Positions 45,714 to 55,059 of a DNA stretch of 64,000 bases are shown in pieces. The stretch covers positions 186,001 through 250,000 of the forward strand of contig CAVRAU010000023.1 of assembly GCA_963719055.1 (NCBI GenBank), given 5' to 3'. Both the position numbers and the translations under genes were made by a program. Each line of letters starts with the position of its first letter. The stretch's first letter is position 1. Under the pieces are notes generated by a model. The model was given only the letters and a program-made list of their open reading frames with translations. It was not told where the DNA came from and made no database searches. Origin of the DNA: CAXMQZ01 sp963719055. Its GTDB lineage: Bacteria; Acidobacteriota; Thermoanaerobaculia; Multivoradales; JAHEKO01.

Positions 45714-47753
45714 CGCCTCCCCTCTCGAGGAGGCGGTGATGCGATGGGTTTCAGTCTTCGATCACTCCACCTTCTGTCGATCGGTGCACCGTTGCCGCGC
45801 ATGCGGTTGATCGGCACCCAGACCAGGAGGTAGATCAGGATCGGGTAGATGAGCAGGCTCAGCCAGTATCTCGGGGTCACACCGCCGGCGATCTTCTCGT
45901 GCATCGCCTTCAACGGCTCGAAGAAATCCGCCCCGAGAACCAGAAACGCCAGCGCCACCGCCATCAAGGCCTCGCCGGCGATGAATCCAGAGGACAGAAG
46001 AATTCCGGAGTTCTCGGCTCGGGTCCTTTCTTCATCTGTGGCCTTCGCCTTCTCCAATCTCGATTCGAGGAGCCACTTGATGAGGCCGCCGACGAAGATT
46101 GCCGCGGTGGAGAAGAACGGCAGGTACATGCCCACAGCGACAAGCATGGGAGACGGTGCGCCGATCAAGATCAGGCCCAACGCCAGGAACATGCCCACAA
46201 TGACCAGAGGCCAGGCCATTTCGCCCCCGACGATGCCATTGGCCATCAAGGCCATGAGACCTGCCTGCGGCGCCGGCAACTCGACGGAACCAATCTCGTA
46301 GACCTTGTCGAGAGCCATCAACGGAAAGGCGAGGACCGCGGCTGCCGCGATCACGCCGATGATCTCGCCGATCTCCATCCGCCAGGGCGTGCCGCCCAAA
46401 ATGTGCCCGACCTTCAGATCCTGCATCATGTCGCCGGCGACTCCCGCAACACAGCAGACGACCCCAGCCACTCCCAACACCGCCGCGACACCTTTGACAC
46501 CCGTCAGGCCCATGGCGACCATGAGAACCGCCGAGATCAACAGGGCGCTCAAGGTCAGGCCCGAGATGGGGTTGTTGGAGCTGCCGATCAGCGCTACCAG
46601 GTACCCCGCCACAGCGGCAAAGAGAAATCCCAGAACAACCATGACCACGGTCAGGACGAGGGCGCCACCCAGATTCTGGGCAAAGTAGTAGTAGAGGAAG
46701 AAGGTGGCAACGGCCATGACCCCGATGGCAACAAAGACCTTCTTGAAGTCCAGATCAATCTCGGTCCGCTCGGCGGTCTCATCTTTCTTGGAGCCACCAA
46801 TATCCATGATGGCCTTCTTGATCCCGGCGACCAGTGAGCCCCGGAGGTTGTACAAAGTGTAGAAGGCAGCCACGATCATGGTGCCCACCGCCAGTGGACG
46901 CACCTGGCGAGACCAGATCTCCGTGGCCAACGCCAACATCGAGGCGTCGTCGTTTCTACCTGCCGCCAGGTCGGGCGCCAGAAAGACTGCCAGGGGTACC
47001 AGCAGAAGCCAACCCATGACCGCGCCGGCAAAGAGAATCGGCCGAGACTCTCATCCCGACGATGTAGCCGACACCGATGAGCGCCGGCGAAGCGGACGGT
47101 GTCTCCAGCAACATACCGCCACCGTATTGCATCTTCTCGCCCAGGATCTCGATGTTGGACTTGCCGAATGTATAGAACCTCTGGGCGCTCGACTGCACGA
47201 ACTGAATGCCATTGGAGTTCTTGAACAACTCCCAGAGCGCCGCCAGACCCATGGCACCGAACACCAGACCGGCACCGGTCTGTCCCCCTTGGCCCGCCTT
47301 GACGATCTCCGCGGCGGCAACGCTCTCCGGGAAGGGCAGATCGGCCTCGACCACCAGGGTGCGCCGCAGAACGATGACAAAGAGAACACCCAAGATGCCA
47401 CCGATCATCATGATGGCGGTGGCTTCCCAATAGTGCAGAGACTCCCAGGCACCACTGATGACGAAGGCGGGAATGGTGAAAATGGCGCCGGCAACCAGGG
47501 CCTCACCCACTGAAGCGGTGGTACGAGCTACGTTCTCCTCGAGTACCGTGCCGCCCAAGCCACGCAAGGCGGCCATCGCCACCACTGCAGCCGGGAACGT
47601 CGCGGCCACCGTCAGACCCGCTTTCATACCCAGATAGGCATTTGCCGCGCCCAGGACTATGGCCATGACGACCCCCAGGAGCACGGCTTTGACCGTCAGC
47701 TCCGCCATCTCTTGCGAAGCGGGAACGAACGGTTGATCCGTTTTGTCTGCCAT
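45710..47753 (-). CDS. OPT-family oligopeptide transporter, frameshifted
   Basis: Proton-coupled transporter of peptides or metal-chelates in the inner membrane. From the ATG at 47753 the first frame holds ELTVKAVLLGVVMAIVLGAANAYLGMKAGLT (in parts) and several spans up to LIGVGYIVGMRV. A break near 47040 moves to the frame AILFAGAVMGWLLLVPLAV and the rest (SNNPISGLTLSALLISAVLM, KVGHILGGTPWRMEIGEIIG, LPFFSTAAIFVGG), about 14 spans overall. The joined length of about 680 residues matches the OPT clade found in bacteria. Substrate unknown; overlaps the PqqD-like gene by GTGA. Confidence 0.9.
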
Positions 47754-47891
47754 CGGAAATCTCCGTAAGTTATTGCAATCTCGGGGCATTGTAGGTCACG
47801 CCTCGAAAGCAGGTCAAACTTCCGAGGCGCAGACGAGCCAGCAGGCTCCGACCTCGATACAATCAACACCTAACCGTGAGGGAGGAGATTC

Positions 47892-49352
47892 ATGACTTTC
47901 ATTCGAGATTTGGAACCTGGCCCGCTCTGGGCACATTTCGACGACATACTCACCATTCCCAGAGGTTCGAAGAGCGAAGACAAGATCCGGCAGTTCATCA
48001 TCGATCAGGCCGAAGCACAGGGTCTGGAGTATCAGGTGGACGCCACCGGTAACGTCGTCATCGGCAAACCCGCGAGCGCCGGCAAAGAGGACTGTCCCAT
48101 CACCATCCTCCAGAGCCACATGGACATGGTCCAGGAAAAGAACTCCGATGTCGACCACGACTTCGACTCCGACCCGATCAAGCCGCAGCAGGACGGCGAA
48201 TGGGTCAAGGCTACGGGTACGACTCTGGGCGCGGACAACGGCATCGGTATCGCGGCCATGCTGGCCGTCATGCACTCTACGGATCTCACCCACGGACCCC
48301 TGGAGTTGCTCTTCACCGTCGATGAGGAAACCGGTCTCACCGGGGCCAAGCATCTCGACGCCGAGATGCTCAAAGGACGTCGACTGATCAACCTGGATTC
48401 CGAGGAGGAAGAGACCCTGTGTGTCGGCTGTGCTGGTGGGGCCGACAGCGCCGTCACTTTGCCGGTGTCCGCAACCGACGCTCCCGCCGAGGGGATTCCA
48501 TTGCGGATTCGTTTGGCCGGCCTGCAAGGGGGGCATTCGGGCATCGATGTCCACCTCCAGCGGGGCAATGCGACTCAGCTTCTGGCCCGAGCCCTCTACG
48601 CCGTATCGCTGTCGACACCCTTCGATCTGGCAACCCTCGAAGGAGGCAACGCGCACAACGCGATCCCTCGCGAGGCCAAAGCCGAGGTCTTGGTGTCGGC
48701 CGACGACAAGGACTCCTTTGTCGGCGCGCTGGAAGATGAGCTCGGAGCCATCAAGAGAGAGTTCCAGACCGTGGAGCCCGACACGGAGTGGGAGATCACC
48801 GAGATCGACAGGCCAGCCCAAGTCTGGACTCGAGCCACCGCCAAACGAGTTCTGCGTCTCATCGCGGCACTGCCCCACGGTGTGACGATGATGAGCAACG
48901 ACATCCCGGGTCTGGTGGAGACCAGCACGAACCTGGCGACCGTGTCACCGAGTCACGGCAGCCTGAAGATCGGGCTGTCCAGCCGCAGCTCCGTCGCTTC
49001 GGCCTTGACGGCCTTGCGGCAGAAGATCCGGGCCACGGCCGCTTTGAGCGGCGCCAGTGTGGAAGAGGATCCCGGCTATCCGGGCTGGCAACCGGACATG
49101 GAGTCCGAGCTGCTGCGCGTCGTCCAGGAGGTTCACCGGCGCGAGTTGGGGAGCGATCCCACCATCGAGGCCGTGCACGCCGGTCTGGAGTGTGGACTCA
49201 TCGGGGAGATGATTCCCGGCATGGACATGATCTCGATCGGGCCCAACATCGAGTTTCCCCATTCACCCAATGAGCGGATCAAGGTCAGCTCTGTGGTCAA
49301 CTTCTACAAGCTCCTGATCACGACGCTCGAGGAGCTGGCCTCGGGCTGCTAG
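47892..49352 (+). CDS. pepD: cytosolic aminoacyl-histidine (Xaa-His) dipeptidase
   Basis: Zinc dipeptidase of the M20 family that cleaves unspecific dipeptides including carnosine. The 486 residues show ILQSHMDMVQEK, LGADNGIGIAAMLAVM, VDEETGLTGAKHLD with zinc ligands, and GLQGGHSGIDVHLQRGNA of the dimer domain. GAGGGAGGAG precedes the ATG. Back to back with the OPT gene, so imported peptides may be its substrates. The ubiX start follows with no gap. Confidence 0.96.
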   Translation: MTFIRDLEPGPLWAHFDDILTIPRGSKSEDKIRQFIIDQAEAQGLEYQVDATGNVVIGKPASAGKEDCPITILQSHMDMVQEKNSDVDHDFDSDPIKPQQDGEWVKATGTTLGADNGIGIAAMLAVMHSTDLTHGPLELLFTVDEETGLTGAKHLDAEMLKGRRLINLDSEEEETLCVGCAGGADSAVTLPVSATDAPAEGIPLRIRLAGLQGGHSGIDVHLQRGNATQLLARALYAVSLSTPFDLATLEGGNAHNAIPREAKAEVLVSADDKDSFVGALEDELGAIKREFQTVEPDTEWEITEIDRPAQVWTRATAKRVLRLIAALPHGVTMMSNDIPGLVETSTNLATVSPSHGSLKIGLSSRSSVASALTALRQKIRATAALSGASVEEDPGYPGWQPDMESELLRVVQEVHRRELGSDPTIEAVHAGLECGLIGEMIPGMDMISIGPNIEFPHSPNERIKVSSVVNFYKLLITTLEELASGC

Positions 49353-49962
49353 ATGTCGCATCGCCTGGCACTTCTAGTCACCGGCGCTTCGGGTATGGCG
49401 CTGCCGCGCCACCTCCTCGCCCACATGGCGAGACACCCGGATGTGGACCGAGGTCCATCTTGTGGTTTCGAAAGGAGCCACGCAGGTCCTGAAACACGAG
49501 ATGGACCTGACGGGTGGCGCCGCCGAAGCCCTGATCGCAGCCGCCGATCTGGAAGAGGAATCGATCAAGAAGATCCATTCCTATCGCGAGAACCAGTTGG
49601 ACGCCTCCATCTCTTCAGGGTCCTATACCTTGACGGGGACCGCCATCGTTCCCTGCAGCTCCGGGACCCTGGGTGCCCTGGCCACCGGTGCCGCAGGAAC
49701 TCTGGTCCACCGGAGCGGCGCCGTTGCCCTCAAGGAACGCTGGCCCCTGGTGATCGGGTTTCGCGAGACCCCCCTCACCGTGATTCACCTGGAGAATCTG
49801 CGACGGCTGGCCTACCTGGGTGCCACCATCTTGCCACCGGTGCCCGCCTTCTATGTCGGTGGCGAAGACTTCACCCGGTTCCTGGATCACTATGTCCTGC
49901 GCGTCCTGGACGCGCTGGGTATCCACGAGCCCGGTGCGCCCGGACTTCGCTGGCATGGCTAG
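49353..49962 (+). CDS. ubiX: flavin prenyltransferase UbiX, frameshifted
   Basis: Makes prenylated FMN, the cofactor of UbiD decarboxylases. The start abuts the pepD stop (TAGATG): LALLVTGASGMALPRHLL then a break near 49440 to VHLVVSKGATQVLKHEMD, ISSGSYTLTGTAIVPCSSGTLGALATG, ALKERWPLVIGFRETPL and ILPPVPAFY, the UbiX hallmarks. The length, about 203 residues, is normal. In the futalosine menaquinone path UbiX supports a UbiD-like decarboxylase; UbiA/MqnP and MqnE nearby fit. Its 3' end overlaps the convergent molybdopterin gene by 4 bp. Confidence 0.93.
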
Positions 49963-51950
49963 AGGCGTTCGATCTCGACGCGGGCGTCGTTGAAACATGC
50001 CGCTCCCCCCACCACGTTGACGTGGTCGGGGCACAGCGCCACCGAAGTGGCTCCATTGAGTGAGGAGCGCCGCCAGGCGCCCTTGGGCATCGAGACGACG
50101 CCGGGTCGAACGCGGTTCGTCACCCACGCCGTACACTCCACGACACCCTGGGAGTTGAATACCTTGACCTCGTCGCCGCTGGTGATCGACCGCGGCTGCG
50201 CATCGTCAGGATGGATCTCCACCCGCAACTGATCGCAGTTGTACTCTCCCATGGTGCTCGAGATCATGCCGCCGCTGGCGGGTGAGATCAGCGCCAGGGG
50301 CTGGTCGCGGTCGGGATCGGTGAACGCATAGGGTTGCGGCCCCAGAACCTGCGGGGTCAGATGGACCCTGCCGTCGGGTGTCCGGGGATGTACCGATTCG
50401 AACTGCACCGGTCCTGGGCCTGGAAAGTCGTAGCCCTCGTTGCGCCCCTCGACGAGCACGTCCGGATCCGCCCGTCTACCGCTCAAGTCGACGGCGGCGA
50501 CCGCCCGTCTGAAGAGCTCTTCCTCACTCCAATCGAGGCACGGATCCTCATGACCCAGAGCACCGATCAGATCGGCGAAGACCCGCTGATTGGTCCGCGC
50601 TTCCCCCATCGGCTCGATGACGGGCCGCACACCACCCATGACGTAGCTGCCGTACCCCGCCCGCAAGTCCCAACCCTCGAGAAACGTCACCGCGGGCAAA
50701 ACGATGTCGGCATAGCGGGCCGTGTCAGTCAGGACCTGCTCGAAGACCACCGTGAACAGATCCGGTCGTTCAAGGCCCCTGACGACGGCGCTTTGGTTGG
50801 GTACTGTCGCCACCGGATTGGCGTTGTAGACAAAGAGGGCCTTGACCGGCGGTTCCTCCTCGTCGTTGAGCCAACGGCCCAATTGGGTCATGTTGAAGCT
50901 CCGGCGCGCCTCACTCGTGGAGGAGTCGAGGACCTGCTGGCGGTCGAACCGCTTGGCGCCACCGTTGCTCAAGGCGTACCCGCCGCCCCGCTTGCCGAAT
51001 TTGCCCAACAGGGCCGGCATCGCCAGCACGGCGGCGACCGCCTGACCGCCGTTGCGATTACGCTCCAGACCCCAACCACAACGAATCAAGGCCGGGTCGG
51101 CCTGGGCGAAGGTGCGAGCCAGCCGCTCGATCGCCGCCGCGTCCACGCCGGTGGCCTCGGCAGCCCGGTCCAAGGACCACTTCTCGGCCTCGGCAAACAG
51201 CGCCTCCCGGCCAGAAGTGTGCTGGTCGAGGAACTCGGAATCCAAGAGCCCTTCCCATCGCCAAAGACCGATCATGGCCAAAGCCAGTGGCAGATCGGTA
51301 CCCGGTCGCACCGGCAGATGGAGATCGACTTCGTTGGCGGAGAAGTTAGCGCGCGGATCGACGGTGGCGATGAAGGCGCCATTGCGTTTGGCCTGACGGA
51401 GATAGGGAACAAGATGTATGTTGGAGGCCTTGGGGTTGGCGCCCCAGATGATGATGCACCTGGCCTGGGGAAAGTCCTCGAAGGCGACACCGGGAATCCT
51501 GCCGTACATGCCCTGGGCGACTTCCGTGGTGGGTACTGCGCATATGGTCAGATCGAGTCTCGAGGCCCCGATTCGATCGAAGAACAGGGCATCCATCAGG
51601 CCATCCGTCAGCAAGCCATTGGAACCGCCATAGTGAAACGGCACGATAGCTTCACCACCCCACTGCTGGCAGATGTCCTGGAATCTCTCGGCGATCTCTC
51701 CGATGGCCTCGTCCCAGGAAATCCGGGCAAACCGACCCTCACCCTTCTCGCCCGTGCGCCTCATCGGATACAGCAAACGATCCGAATGTTCCAGCCGGCG
51801 TCTGAAATGGGCCACTTTGCTGCAAATAAAGCCGGCCGTATTCGGATGGTCGTGGCCTCCTCTGATCGTCTGCACGCGGCCATCCTGAACCTCGACCTCG
51901 AGGGCACAGGAATCGGGACAATCCATTGGACATGTGGTCGTCAGCGCCAT
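49959..51950 (-). CDS. cytoplasmic molybdopterin-guanine-dinucleotide oxidoreductase
   Basis: A 663-residue member of the DMSO reductase/BisC superfamily. The N-terminus has a 4Fe-4S motif, CPMDCPDSC plus a fourth Cys in GFICSKVAH. Molybdopterin-binding segments follow (RISWDEAIGEIAERF, HYGGSNGLLTDG, IIIWGANPKASNIH, GWGLERNRNGGQAVAAVLAM) and the C-terminal MGD domain (ISPASGGMISSTMGEYN). No Tat signal, so it is cytoplasmic. The residue that ligates Mo may be the Cys in LTICAVPTT; substrate cannot be stated. ATG at 51950 is used; a longer reading overlaps UbiA/MqnP. No subunits nearby. Confidence 0.9.
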   Translation of the reverse strand: MALTTTCPMDCPDSCALEVEVQDGRVQTIRGGHDHPNTAGFICSKVAHFRRRLEHSDRLLYPMRRTGEKGEGRFARISWDEAIGEIAERFQDICQQWGGEAIVPFHYGGSNGLLTDGLMDALFFDRIGASRLDLTICAVPTTEVAQGMYGRIPGVAFEDFPQARCIIIWGANPKASNIHLVPYLRQAKRNGAFIATVDPRANFSANEVDLHLPVRPGTDLPLALAMIGLWRWEGLLDSEFLDQHTSGREALFAEAEKWSLDRAAEATGVDAAAIERLARTFAQADPALIRCGWGLERNRNGGQAVAAVLAMPALLGKFGKRGGGYALSNGGAKRFDRQQVLDSSTSEARRSFNMTQLGRWLNDEEEPPVKALFVYNANPVATVPNQSAVVRGLERPDLFTVVFEQVLTDTARYADIVLPAVTFLEGWDLRAGYGSYVMGGVRPVIEPMGEARTNQRVFADLIGALGHEDPCLDWSEEELFRRAVAAVDLSGRRADPDVLVEGRNEGYDFPGPGPVQFESVHPRTPDGRVHLTPQVLGPQPYAFTDPDRDQPLALISPASGGMISSTMGEYNCDQLRVEIHPDDAQPRSITSGDEVKVFNSQGVVECTAWVTNRVRPGVVSMPKGAWRRSSLNGATSVALCPDHVNVVGGAACFNDARVEIERL

Positions 51951-52014
51951 GGGCACGGTCGAGTCTAATGGAAACCCTTGGCCTTTCCATCTCAGATGCG
52001 GTAGAAATCGGTCC

Positions 52015-52884
52015 GTGAAACCGTTGCGCAATCTGCGGACTGTGCTCGAAATGATCAAAATCGAGCACACTCTCTTCGCCCTGCCGTTCGCCTTCTCGGG
52101 GATGATGTTGGCCGCCGTGGGCTGGCCGCGATGGCACACCGTGGGCTGGATCGTCGTCGCCATGGTGGGAGCTCGCAGCGCCGCCATGAGCTTCAATCGG
52201 TGGGCGGATCGGCATATCGACGCCGAGAATCCCCGCACCGCCGATCGAGCACTTCCCGCTGGCCTGGTCTCCCCTGCCTTCGTCATCGCCTTTACGGCTG
52301 CGAGTTGCGCGCTTCTGGTCCTGGCTGCCTGGCAACTCAATCCACTGGCTCTGGCGCTCACGCCGCTGGCAGTCCTGATCCTTCTCGGCTATTCCTTCAC
52401 CAAGCGGTTTACCTGGCTGTCGCACCTGTTCCTGGGCCTGGCCTTGGCTGGAGCGCCGCTGGGGGCCTGGATCGCGGTGCGGGGCGACGTCACCGCCACG
52501 CCTCTGATCCTCGCCGCGGCGGTGCTCTGCTGGGTCGCCGGTTTCGACGCGCTCTACGCCTTGCAAGACATGGACTTCGATCGCCAATCAGGTCTCTCTT
52601 CCATTCCCGCGCGGTTCGGAGAGACGGGAGCCCTCTGGCTTTCGGGGGTTCTTCATCTGGCGATGATCGCCCTTCTGATAGCGCTGCCCCGGGTCTATCC
52701 ACCGGGCCTCGGGATCCTTTACTGGGTCGGCGTGATGGGCTGCGTCGTGCTGCTGAGCTACCAGCACTGGGTCGTTCGTCCCGGCGATCTGTCGCGGCTG
52801 AACGCCGCCTTCTTCCAAGCCAACGGCTTCCTGGCGGTCTGGCTCTTCGCCGCCACCGCGTTGGATCTGCTGCTGCGCTCCTAG
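52015..52884 (+). CDS. UbiA-type prenyltransferase (MqnP-like)
   Basis: Integral membrane aromatic prenyltransferase. The 289 residues have the two Asp motifs: NRWADRHIDAENPRT near residue 60 and DALYALQDMDFDRQSGLSSIP near 180, with eight or nine spans. The placement before mqnE argues for the menaquinone (futalosine-path) prenylation step, MqnP. Start GTG at 52015 (VKPLRNLRTVLEMIKIEHT) matches the usual N-terminus; an upstream ATG overlaps the divergent gene. Intergenic gap of 64 bp must hold both promoters. Confidence 0.9.
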   Translation: MKPLRNLRTVLEMIKIEHTLFALPFAFSGMMLAAVGWPRWHTVGWIVVAMVGARSAAMSFNRWADRHIDAENPRTADRALPAGLVSPAFVIAFTAASCALLVLAAWQLNPLALALTPLAVLILLGYSFTKRFTWLSHLFLGLALAGAPLGAWIAVRGDVTATPLILAAAVLCWVAGFDALYALQDMDFDRQSGLSSIPARFGETGALWLSGVLHLAMIALLIALPRVYPPGLGILYWVGVMGCVVLLSYQHWVVRPGDLSRLNAAFFQANGFLAVWLFAATALDLLLRS

Positions 52885-52890
52885 CCCGCC

Positions 52891-52917
52891 TTGGCGACAC
52901 AATCCCCTTGATATACT
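52891..52917 (+). promoter_or_regulatory. putative promoter ahead of mqnE
   Basis: TTGGCG (52891-52896), 15-base spacer, TATACT (52912-52917), with a leader of about 105 bases to the mqnE start. Spacing is short, so this is tentative. Confidence 0.4.
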
Positions 52918-53027
52918 GCCGCACCATCGCCGCGGCCACCAGACCTCGTTCTTGCAGCGGTCGTGCCTCTGCGCCGGCAGGAGGCCCGAGACCCCGATTC
53001 ACCTAACCCTCCACGGACATCATCCCC

Positions 53028-54161
53028 ATGACCATCCCAGTCAAGCCAGAGTCTTTCCCAGAGGAGTTGCGGGCCCTCGCCGCCAAGGTCCAGACAGGCG
53101 AACGCCTCAGCGCGGACGATGCGCTTCTCTGCTTCACCACTCCGCATGTGCTCCACCTCGGCCGTCTTGCCAACGCGGTTCGCCGAGAGCTGCACGGCAA
53201 CACCGCCTATTTCAACGTCAATCGGCACATCAATCCGACCAATGTCTGTGTCTATACCTACGACTGCAAGTTCTGTAGCTTCGCGGCCTTGAAGGGCGAG
53301 GACCATGCCTGGGAGATGAGCCACGAAGAGGTGTGGTCGCAGGCGGAAAAGCAGGGCGGCAGCGACGTTAGCGAGTTCCACATCGTCGGTGGGCTCCACC
53401 CCGATCTATCGCTGGACTGGTATCTGGAGATGATGAGGGGTCTCAAGGAGAGATTCCCGCATGTGCATCTCAAGGCCTTCACGGCCATCGAGATCGGCTG
53501 GTTCGCCAAGCAGGAGAAGCTCTCTATCGAGGACGTCTTGAATCGCCTGAGGGAAGCGGGTCTGGGCTCTCTGCCCGGTGGCGGAGCCGAGATCTTCCAC
53601 GCGGAAGTGCGAGAGATCATCTGCGACGGCAAGCTGGACGCCGAGGAGTGGCTGGAGGTCCATCGCACCGCTCACCGGCTGGGCATCCCGAGCAATTGCA
53701 CCATGCTCTACGGCCACGTCGAGAAGCCGGGGCACAAGGTCGATCACCTCATGCGGCTGCGGGATCTCCAGGACGGCACCGGTGGATTCAACGCCTTCAT
53801 ACCCCTGGCCTATCACCCCGAGAACAACTACATGGGGCTGCAGTATCACACCACTGGCACCGATGACCTCCGGCATATCGCCACCGCTCGACTGGTTCTG
53901 GACAACATCCCGCACATCAAGGCCTACTGGATCATGATCACACCCAAGCTGGCGCAAGTGGCCCTGAGTTTTGGTGCCGATGACATCGATGGCACGGTGG
54001 TCGAGGAGACCATCTACCACATGGCCGGATCCGAGACCCACGACTATCTGAGCCGTAGCGAGCTCGAGCGAATCGTCACCGAAGCCGGGTATATTCCCGT
54101 CGAACGCGATACGCTCTACAATCCAATCGATGAGTCTGTGACCCGAGCGAGTCGAGCGTGA
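53028..54161 (+). CDS. mqnE: aminofutalosine synthase MqnE (radical SAM)
   Basis: Second step of the futalosine menaquinone path: joins 3-((1-carboxyvinyl)oxy)benzoate and SAM. The 377 residues show HINPTNVCVYTYDCKFCSF (iron-sulfur cysteines), HIVGGLHPDLSLDWYLEM, LKAFTAIEIGWFAK, SLPGGGAEIFHAEVR and FNAFIPLAYHPENN. The cysteine spacing reads C-x5-C-x2-C, two residues longer than the usual C-x3-C-x2-C of the family. mqnA, mqnC and mqnD are not in the window. Its stop overlaps the next start (GTGA). Confidence 0.95.
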   Translation: MTIPVKPESFPEELRALAAKVQTGERLSADDALLCFTTPHVLHLGRLANAVRRELHGNTAYFNVNRHINPTNVCVYTYDCKFCSFAALKGEDHAWEMSHEEVWSQAEKQGGSDVSEFHIVGGLHPDLSLDWYLEMMRGLKERFPHVHLKAFTAIEIGWFAKQEKLSIEDVLNRLREAGLGSLPGGGAEIFHAEVREIICDGKLDAEEWLEVHRTAHRLGIPSNCTMLYGHVEKPGHKVDHLMRLRDLQDGTGGFNAFIPLAYHPENNYMGLQYHTTGTDDLRHIATARLVLDNIPHIKAYWIMITPKLAQVALSFGADDIDGTVVEETIYHMAGSETHDYLSRSELERIVTEAGYIPVERDTLYNPIDESVTRASRA

Positions 54162-54808
54162 GCCAAGAATCTCTTCCCATTCACTATCTTGCGGTCGATG
54201 GTCCCATCGGTGTCGGCAAGACCACGCTGGTCGAGAAGCTCGCCCGGCGCTTCGAGGGCGTCAAGATCCTCGAAGACGTCAACAATCCGTTCCTGCCGGA
54301 CTTCTACCGGGATCGGCCCGGGGCCGCATTTCAGACCGAGCTGTATTTCCTGCTTTCGCGGTTCAAGCAACAGCAGGACATTGCCCAGAGGGATCTCTTC
54401 GATCGCCTGCTGGTCAGCGACTACACATTCCCAAAGAATCGCATTTTCGCTTACCTCAACCTATCGGACGACGAGCTGCTGCTGTTCGACAAGCTCTATA
54501 CGCTCTTGGAGCCTCAGGTACCCGTTCCTGATCTGGTCCTCTATTTGGTGGCCGATCTGGATACCTGTATGAGCCGTATCAACAGGCGAGACCGGACGTT
54601 TGAAAAAGAGATGTCCGAGGAGTACATGTCCGAGTTGATCGATGCGTACCATCACTACTATCATTACTACAACCGATCGCCGTTGCTGGTAGTGGATACG
54701 CGCAATCTGGATTTTGTCGATCGGTCGGAGGACTTCGAAGAGCTGGTGCGCCAGGTCTCGAGGCCCGTCAAGGGAACGCAGTATTACGTGCCGCTTGGAT
54801 CCTCCTGA
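54158..54808 (+). CDS. deoxynucleoside kinase (dAdo/dGuo kinase family)
   Basis: Salvage kinase, 216 residues, with P-loop DGPIGVGKTT (K21), the LID-type NRRDRTFEKEM and the ERSxxxD-like DRLLVSDYTFPKNRIFA. Begins at GTG overlapping mqnE by 4 bp, so translation is coupled to a menaquinone enzyme. This family often sits next to pantothenate genes, as here with panB 250 bp downstream. Intact. Confidence 0.92.
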   Translation: MSQESLPIHYLAVDGPIGVGKTTLVEKLARRFEGVKILEDVNNPFLPDFYRDRPGAAFQTELYFLLSRFKQQQDIAQRDLFDRLLVSDYTFPKNRIFAYLNLSDDELLLFDKLYTLLEPQVPVPDLVLYLVADLDTCMSRINRRDRTFEKEMSEEYMSELIDAYHHYYHYYNRSPLLVVDTRNLDFVDRSEDFEELVRQVSRPVKGTQYYVPLGSS

Positions 54809-54958
54809 GAGCCGCGAGGCTCGACGGGGACCGAGACGGAAGAAATAGGCCTCCCGGCCACTGGATTCGCCTGGCACCTCGAGGGTCGGATCCCCAACCA
54901 AGGGGACCGGCACCTGGAAACGAGGTTTTAGGGACAGAAATCGGGCCGGAGAGCGTCC

Positions 54959-54996
54959 GAAGCCCTTCCGTCGCAGCCAGCGGGAAGGGCTTTTTC
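54959..54996 (+). terminator. terminator after the deoxynucleoside kinase gene
   Basis: Nine-bp stem (agcccttcc / ggaagggct) followed by TTTTTC, about 150 bp after the stop. The 54809-54958 stretch before it holds no gene that I can see. Confidence 0.75.
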
Positions 54997-55059
54997 AGTT
55001 GCAGCGGCACGGCTTTGGGGCGCCGAATCAAGGGGCGCCCGATGAAAGGAGTACCAAGG

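Noticed and set aside
45899..46837. 312-codon plus-strand frame opposite the OPT transporter
   Set aside because: Hydrophilic His/Asp/Gln-rich translation typical of the antisense of membrane helices.
50334..51968. 544-codon plus-strand frame opposite the molybdopterin gene
   Set aside because: Antisense shadow in GC-rich DNA; the minus-strand frame has complete family motifs.
54809..55059. Riboswitch ahead of panB
   Set aside because: Only a terminator hairpin for the upstream gene was found; no known riboswitch core could be traced.
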